64,000 bases of DNA, from assembly GCF_949987515.2 (NCBI RefSeq), contig NC_082697.1, positions 25,241,730 to 25,305,729 on the forward strand, read 5' to 3'. Shown here one piece after another: positions 58,644 to 64,000 of the stretch. The position numbers and the translations under genes were made by a program. The DNA is from Delphinus delphis (taxonomy: Eukaryota > Chordata > Mammalia > Artiodactyla > Delphinidae). Within the stretch, counting starts at the first letter, position 1, and the number at the start of each line of letters is the position of its first letter. The notes beneath the pieces are model-generated. The model was not told where the DNA came from. It searched no databases and saw nothing but the letters and a program-made list of their open reading frames with translations.

Positions 58644-59480
58644 TCAGCTTTTGCTTGTCTGTAAAGGTTTTAACCTTTCCATCAAATCTGAATGAGATCC
58701 TTGGTGGGTAGAGTAATCTTGTTGTAGGTTTTTCTCCTTCATCACTTTAAATATGTCCTGCCAGTCCCTTCTGGCTTGCAGAGTTTCTGCTGAAAGATCA
58801 GCTGTTAACCTCATGGGGATTCCCTTGTGTGTTATTTGTTGTTTTTCCCTTGCTGCTTTTAATATGTTTTCTTTGTATTTAACTTTTGACAGTTTGATTA
58901 ATATGTGTCTTGGCGTGTTTCTCCTTGGATTTATCCTGTATGGGACTCTCTGTGCTTCCTGGACTTGATTAACTATTTCCTTTCTGATACTAGGGAAGTT
59001 TTCAACTATAATCTCTTCAAATATTTTCTCAGTCCCTTTCTTTTTCTCTTCTTCTTCTGGAACCCCTATAATTCGAATGTTGGTGCATTTAATGTTGTCC
59101 CAGAGGTCTCTGAGACTGTCCTCAGTTCTTTTCATTCTTTTTTCTTTATTCTGCTCTGCAGTAGTTATTTCCACTATTTTATCTTCCAGGTCACTTATCC
59201 GTTCTTCTGCCTCAGTTATTCTGCTATTGATCCCTTCTTGAGTATTTTTAATTTCATTTATTGTGTTGTTCATCATTGCTTGTTTCATCTTTAGTTCTTC
59301 TAGGTCATTGTTAAATGTTTCTTGTATTTTCTCTATTCTATTTCCAAGATTTTGGATCATCTTTACTATCATTATTCTGAATTCCTTTTCAGGTAGACTG
59401 CCTATTTCCTCTTCATTTGTTAGGTCTGGTGGGTTTTTATCTTGCTCCTTCATCTGCTGTGTGTTTTTCTGTCTTCTCAT
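58644..59480 (-). pseudogene. L1 ORF1 (RNA-binding chaperone), 3' frameshift
   Basis: 278 codons. A coiled-coil segment (residues about 35-125, heptad-rich IEKIQETFNNDLEELKMKQA) is followed by the RRM (residues about 130-220) and part of the C-terminal domain. The last about 30 residues are out of frame: one base seems lost near 58,720, ending in an unrelated tail (SHSDLMERLKPLQTSKS). ORF1p coats L1 RNA. Close to intact, so this is a fairly recent insertion. Confidence 0.9.
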
Positions 59481-61527
59481 TTTGCTTATCTTACTGTGTT
59501 TGGGGTCTCCTTTTTGCAGGCTGCAGGTTCGTAGTTTCCGTTGTTTTTGGTGTCTGTCCCCAGTGGCTAAAGGAGGTTCAGTGGGTTGTGTAGGCTTCCT
59601 GGTGGAGGGGACTAGTGCCTGTGTTCTGGTGGATGAGGCTGGATCTTGTCTTTCTGGTGGGCAGGTCCACGTCTGGTGGTGTGTTTTGGGGTGTCTGTGG
59701 ACTTATTATGATTTTAGGCAGCCTCTCTGCAATGGGTGGGGTTGTGTTCCTGTCTTGCTAGTTGTTTGGCATAGGTTGTCCAGCACTGTAGCTTGCTGGT
59801 CGTTGAGTGAAGCTGGGTGTTGGTGTTGAGATGGAGATCTCTGGGAGATTTTTGCCGTTTGATATTACGTGGAGCTGGGAGGTCTCTTGTGGACCGGTGT
59901 CCTGAAGTTGGCTCTCCCACCTCAGAGGCACAGCACTGACTCCTGGCTGCAGCACCAAAAGCCTTTCATCCACACAGCTCAGAATAAAGGGGAGAAAAAG
60001 TAGAAAGAAAGAAAGAAAGGAAGGAAGGGAGGGAGGGAGGGAGGAAGGGAGGGAGGGAGGGAGGAAGGGAGGAAGGTAGGGAGGGAAGGAGGAAGGAAGG
60101 GAGATAAAATAAAATAAAGTAAGGTAAAATAAAATAGTTATTAAGATAAAAAATAATAAGAAAAAAATTTTTTTAAAAGTAAAAACAAAAACAGATGGAT
60201 AGAACCCTAGGACAAATGGTGAAAGCAAAGCTATACAGACAAAGTCTCACACAGAAGCATACACATACACACTCACAAAAAGAGGAAAAGGGGAAAAAAT
60301 AATAAATCTTGCTCTCAAAGTCCACCTCCTCCATTTGGGATGATTCGTTGTCTATTCAGGTATTCCACAGATGCAGGGTACATCAAGTTGATTGTGGAGA
60401 TTTAATCCGCTGCTCCTGAGGCTGCTGGGAGAGATTTCCCTTTCTCTTCTTTGTTCTCACAGCTCCCGGGGTTCAGGTTTGGATTTGTCCCTGCCTCTGC
60501 ATGTAGGTCGCCGGAGGGCGTCTGTTCTTCGCTCAGACCAGACGCGGTTAAAGGAGCCGCTGATTCGGGGGCTCTGGCTCACTCAGGCTGGGGGGGAAGG
60601 AGGGGTACGGAGTGCGGGGCGAGCCTGCGGTGGCAGAGGCCGGCGTGACGTTGCACCAGCCTGAGGCGCGCCGTGCATTCTCCCGGGGGAAGTTGTCCCT
60701 GGATCCCGGGACCCTGGCAGTGGCGGGCTGCACAGGCTCCCCGGAAGCGAGATGTGGAGAGTGACCTGTGCTCGCACACAGGCTTCTTTGTGGCGGCAGC
60801 AGCAGCCTTAGCGTCTCATGCTCGTCTCTGGGGTCCGCACTGTTATCCACGGCTCGCGCTCATCTCTGGAGCTCCTTTAAGCAGCGCTCTTAATCCCCTC
60901 TCCTCGCGCACCAGGAAACAAAGAGGGAAGAAAAAGTCTCTTGCCTCTTCGGCAGGTCCAGACTTTTTCCCGGACTCCCTCCCGGGTAGCCGTGGTGCAC
61001 TAACCCCTTCAGGCTGTGTTCACGCTCCGACGGAAGCCCGAGCCTCAGCTCCCAGCCCCGCCCGCCCCGGCGGGTGAGCCAACAAGCCTCTCGGGCTGGT
61101 GAGTGCTGGTTGGCACCGATCCCCTGTGCGGAAATCTCTCTGTTTTGCCCTCTGCACCCTTGTTGCTGCGCTCTCTTCCGCGGCTCCGAAGCTTCCCCCC
61201 TCCGCCACCTGCAGTCTCCGCCCGCTAAGGGGCTTCTAGTGTGTGGAAACCTTTCCTCCTTCACGGCTCCCTCTCACTGGTGCAGGTCCCGTCCCTATTC
61301 TTTTGTCTCTGTTTATTCTTTTTTCTTTTGCTCTACCCAGGTACGTGAGGAGTTTCTTGCCTTTTGGGCGGTCTGAGGTCTTCTGCCAGCGTTCAGTAGG
61401 TGTTCTGTAGTTGTTGTTCCACGTATAGATGTATTTCTGATGTATCTGTGGGGAGGAAGGTGATCTCCGCGTCTTACTCTTCTGCCATCTTCCCCCTCTC
61501 CCTCCCTACATCTTCCCCTTCTCCCTC
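59481..61527 (-). promoter_or_regulatory. L1 5' UTR / promoter, CpG-rich
   Basis: About 2 kb upstream of ORF1. The part 60,440-61,220 is very CpG-rich; the outer end reads (minus strand) GGAAGATGGCAGAAGAGTAAG, the usual L1 start with a YY1-type AAGATGGC. Contains the (GGGA)n tract at 60,002-60,105. L1 5' UTRs can also drive antisense transcription, here to the right along the + strand. Confidence 0.75.
60002..60105 (+). repeat. (GAAA)n-(GGAA)n-(GGGA)n purine tract
   Basis: AGAAAGAAAGAAAGAAAGG then repeated GGAGGGAGGGAGGGAGG blocks: about 100 nt of pure purine with several G3 runs, inside the L1 5' UTR. Confidence 0.97.
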
Positions 61528-61573
61528 CTTCACTTTTTCTTAGGGGAGACTTTCTTTCCTCCAGTCATGGCCA

Positions 61574-61699
61574 GTTCATTTATTTATTTTGGCTGCGCTG
61601 GGCAGCATGTGGGATCTTAGTTCCCCAACCAGGGATCGAACCTGTGCCCCTTGCAGTGGAAATGTGGAGTCTTGAGCACTGGACCACCAGGGAAGTCCC
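61574..61699 (-). mobile_element. Short tRNA-derived SINE (CHR family)
   Basis: TTTATTTATTTTGGCTGCGC, GGGATCGAACCTGTGCC, end CCACCAGGGAAGTCC. Duplication CATGGCCAG on both sides. Confidence 0.94.
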
Positions 61700-61749
61700 A
61701 TGGCCAGCTTAAAACACCGGGTTGCTGTATTCAGTGTCAGAGAAGATGA

Positions 61750-61970
61750 TAACGTCTGTATACTGAGCATTTACTATGTGCCAGAAACTGTGTACTTTAC
61801 AGTCATCAGCACGTTGAGTCCCACCACAGTCCTTGGGGGTAGTGCTGTTATTACCTCACTTTTGTAGATGAAGAAAGGAGACTCAGAGAAGTAGGAATAA
61901 CTTCCCCAAGGTCACACAGCTAGTGTGGCAGAGCCAGAATTTGACCCATATCTGTCTCATTCTGTAGCCT
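61750..61970 (-). repeat. MIR SINE
   Basis: 'actgagcatttactatgtgccagaaactgtg', 'tgtagatgaagaaaggagactcagagaag', 'ccccaaggtcacacagctagtgtggc'. Confidence 0.9.
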
Positions 61971-61979
61971 ATAAGTACC

Positions 61980-63247
61980 CCCCCCCCCCACCTTTTCAAA
62001 TTATGGAGAATCTAAAAAAAAAAAAAAAATAGGTATAGAGAGGATAGTGAATGCCCACGTACCCATTAACCAGCCTCAGCAATTTGTTAATACAGTGTTA
62101 ATCATGGCTGATCTTGTTTCATCTCTACTGCCCCCACTGAGTTGTTTTGAAGCAAGTACAAGACATATATTATTTTGTCAGTAATTATTTCAGTATATAT
62201 CTCTAAAAGATGACTCTTTTTTAAAATAGACATAATGTGACTACCATATTTGAAATAATTTACAGTAGTTTCTTAATATTATCAAATATGTAGTTGATGT
62301 TCCAATTTCCCTCTTTGTCTTATAAATGTTCTTTTATGGTTGGTTTGTTCAAATCACAGAACATGAACACTCTCTCTTTTAAAAAATTTATTGTAAAACA
62401 ATCACAAACTTGTAGAAAAGTAGCAGTATAGTACTTTTTTCTTTGAAGCTTTTGAGAGTAAGTTGCCCTGGTGCCCCCAATTCCCCAAATACTGCAGTGT
62501 GTATTTTGTGCAAACAGGAGCATTCTCCTGTACAACTGTAGTACAACCATCAGAATCAGAAAATTAAGCTTGTTAGATTACTACCATCCAGTCCTTAGAC
62601 CCCCATTTAAATTCTCCACTTGGCTCAGAACTGTCATTTATAAGAAAAAGATTTAGTTTAGTATTACATGTTGTGTTAGTTGTCATTTTATCACTTTTTA
62701 GAAATTTGATGTGTCTTGGCATGGCTTTCTTTGTGTTTTGTTTGGGATATGTTGAGGCTACTTAGTTTGTGAGTTTATAATTTTCATCAAATTTGGAAAA
62801 TTTTCATTTACTATTCTTCAGATATTTTTTCTGTACTCCTCCTTCCTGCCACCCGTCGCCTGCCCCCTGTTTCTTCTCTCCTTCTCCAGTCACCTATATG
62901 TCCAACCACTTGATATTGTGTCATAGGACACTGAGGCTGTTCAGTTTTTTTTCTCTTTTTTATATCTGTGCTTCATTTTAAATAGTTTCTATTTTTCTGT
63001 CTTCAGGTTCATTATTCTTTTCTTTGGCAGTGTCTCATTTGCTATTATGTATTGAATTAAAAATTTTAGATCATATATTTTTCATCTCTGTAATTTACAT
63101 TTGGTTTTTTTAAAATATCTTTGGCTTCTCTTCTGTGTTCTTGTTTTCTTTTGAAACTTAGTATTTGAGCCTAATTATAATAGCTGGTTTAATATCTTTG
63201 TGATAATTCCATCACTGCTATCATTTCTAGGTCTGTTTCTATTGACT

Positions 63248-63250
<3 letters not shown>
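61980..63250 (-). mobile_element. Old L1 fragments
   Basis: 61,985-62,690 ('cacgtacccattaaccagcctcagcaatttg', 'gttccaatttccctctttgtc', 'taccatccagtccttagaccc') and 62,690-63,250, continuing at 63,480-63,665 ('aatttgatgtgtcttggcatgg', 'gtatttgagcctaattataatagctgg'). Antisense ancient L1; no coding capacity. Confidence 0.65.
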
Positions 63251-63254
<4 letters not shown>

Positions 63255-63279
<25 letters not shown>

Positions 63280-63472
63280 GTGGTACGTAGGCCTCTCACT
63301 GTTGTGGCCTCTCCCGTTGCGGAGCACAGGCTCCAGATGCACAGGCTCAGCGGCCATGGCTTACAGGCCTAGCCGCGCTGCGGCATTTGGGATCTTCCTG
63401 GACCAGGGGATGAACCCGTGTCCCCTGCATCGGCAGGCGGACTCTCAACCACTGTGCCACCAGGGAAGCCCC
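63255..63472 (-). mobile_element. Young-type CHR SINE
   Basis: Poly-T over 25 nt, GTGGTACGTAGGCCTCTC, end CCACCAGGGAAGCCCC. Perfect duplication TATTGACTGACTTTT at 63240-63254 and 63473-63487, inside an old L1. Confidence 0.98.
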
Positions 63473-63664
63473 TATTGACTGACTTTTCTCTTGATTATGA
63501 GTCACATTTTTCTGCTTCTAGGCATATCTAGTGATTTTTGATCGGATGTTGGACATTATGTTGTCAGACATTATCTTTGAGTGTCTGAGTTTTGTGTTGG
63601 GCTTTGTTCTGATAAGCAGTTTTGTTACTTGTCGTTTGTAGTTTTGTTTGATCCTTTCAAGGTT

Positions 63665-64000
63665 TTTTTTTTTTTAATTGGGGTATAGTTGCTTTACAAT
63701 CTTGTTAGTTTCTGTTGTACAACGAAGTGAATCAGCTATATGTATACATATATCCTCTCCCTCTTGGACTTCTCTCCTACCGCCCACCCCTATCCCACCC
63801 ATCTAGGTTATCACAGAGCACTGAGCTGAGCTCCCTGTGCTATACAGCAGGTTCCCACTAGCTATCTGTTTTATACATGGTAGTGTATATATCAATGCTG
63901 ATATCCCAGTTCATCTCACCCTCCCCTTCCCCCCTGTGTCCACATGTCCATTCTCTATGTCTGCCTCTCTGTTCCTGCCCTGCAGATAGGTTCATCTGTA
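63665..64000 (-). mobile_element. L1 3' end, minus strand, runs off the window
   Basis: Poly-T (63,663-63,676) then 'aattggggtatagttgctttacaatc', 'tttctgttgtacaacgaagtgaatcagc' and 'gctgagctccctgtgctatac': the same L1 3' UTR type as at 54.35 kb, moderately diverged. Confidence 0.93.

Larger units (their letters stand above)
54347..61527 (-). mobile_element. Full-length L1 (LINE-1), minus strand, inactive
   Basis: From right to left: CpG-rich 5' UTR (about 59,481-61,527), ORF1 (59,480-58,644), ORF2 (58,529 down to 54,725) and a 3' UTR ending in a poly-T (= poly-A) at 54,342-54,356. CTTCACTTTTT occurs at both ends (54336-54346 and 61528-61538) and may be the target-site duplication; its minus-strand form begins AAAAAG, as L1 endonuclease prefers. 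At about 7.2 kb it is structurally complete, but ORF1 has a late frameshift and ORF2 has nonsense and frameshift changes. Inserted antisense in CDK5RAP1 intron 12. Confidence 0.93.

Noticed and set aside
58255..59829. Plus-strand frames of 101-188 codons across L1 ORF1 and the 5' UTR
   Set aside because: Antisense shadows of L1 ORF1/ORF2 and 5' UTR; hydrophobic low-complexity translations with no known match.
60673..61077. 134-codon plus-strand frame in CpG-rich DNA
   Set aside because: Lies entirely in the L1 5' UTR; a GC-rich chance frame, not the primate L1 ORF0 as far as I can tell.
52637..64000. Search for the last CDK5RAP1 exons (TRAM, stop)
   Set aside because: No matching frame was seen right of 52,636; the region is L1, SINE, MIR and old L1, so the gene continues past the window.

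Overview
This window is nuclear DNA from a mammal, almost certainly a cetacean and probably a toothed whale. Two protein-coding genes with mammalian exon-intron structure are present. The sequence also carries about 33 copies of the tRNA-derived SINE typical of whales and other cetartiodactyls (the CHR type, with 'CTTCCCTGGTGGCGCAGTGGTT'-like heads). Eleven of these belong to one very homogeneous young group. The species is inferred from repeats and protein similarity, not from a database search.

Both genes lie on the + strand, head to tail. Positions 1-19,7xx hold the 3' two-thirds of SNTA1 (alpha-1-syntrophin): six coding exons between 11,917 and 19,199, all in frame with canonical splice sites, ending at a stop and an AATAAA at 19,690. 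Exons 1-2 (N-terminus and most of the PDZ domain) were not found and should lie upstream of the window. About 6.2 kb of repeat-rich intergenic DNA follows. A CpG-rich, TATA-less promoter at about 25,970-26,180 then starts CDK5RAP1, the mitochondrial tRNA methylthiotransferase (radical SAM). Eleven coding exons (28,998-52,636) give 516 codons in one unbroken spliced frame. The last roughly 70 residues (most of the TRAM domain) lie beyond the right edge. SNTA1-CDK5RAP1 adjacency and orientation match the human chromosome 20q11 order as I recall it.

The introns are layered repeat deposits: ancient MIR, L2-like, LTR-like and hAT elements, then old L1 fragments, then CHR SINEs. A 5'-truncated + strand L1 (about 45.0-49.8 kb, intron 10) has been hit by six SINEs. 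A structurally full-length but mutated L1 (about 54.3-61.5 kb, minus strand, intron 12) retains a long CpG-rich 5' UTR. A processed pseudogene of the small translation-machinery gene TMA7 sits at about 3.63-4.29 kb and is split by a SINE.

I found no sign of an undescribed biological system. The most useful leads are the L1 5' UTR facing the last CDK5RAP1 exons, the TMA7 pseudogene nest, the strong antisense bias of SINEs, a compact cis-regulatory candidate in SNTA1 intron 2, and a weak splice donor after CDK5RAP1 exon 9.
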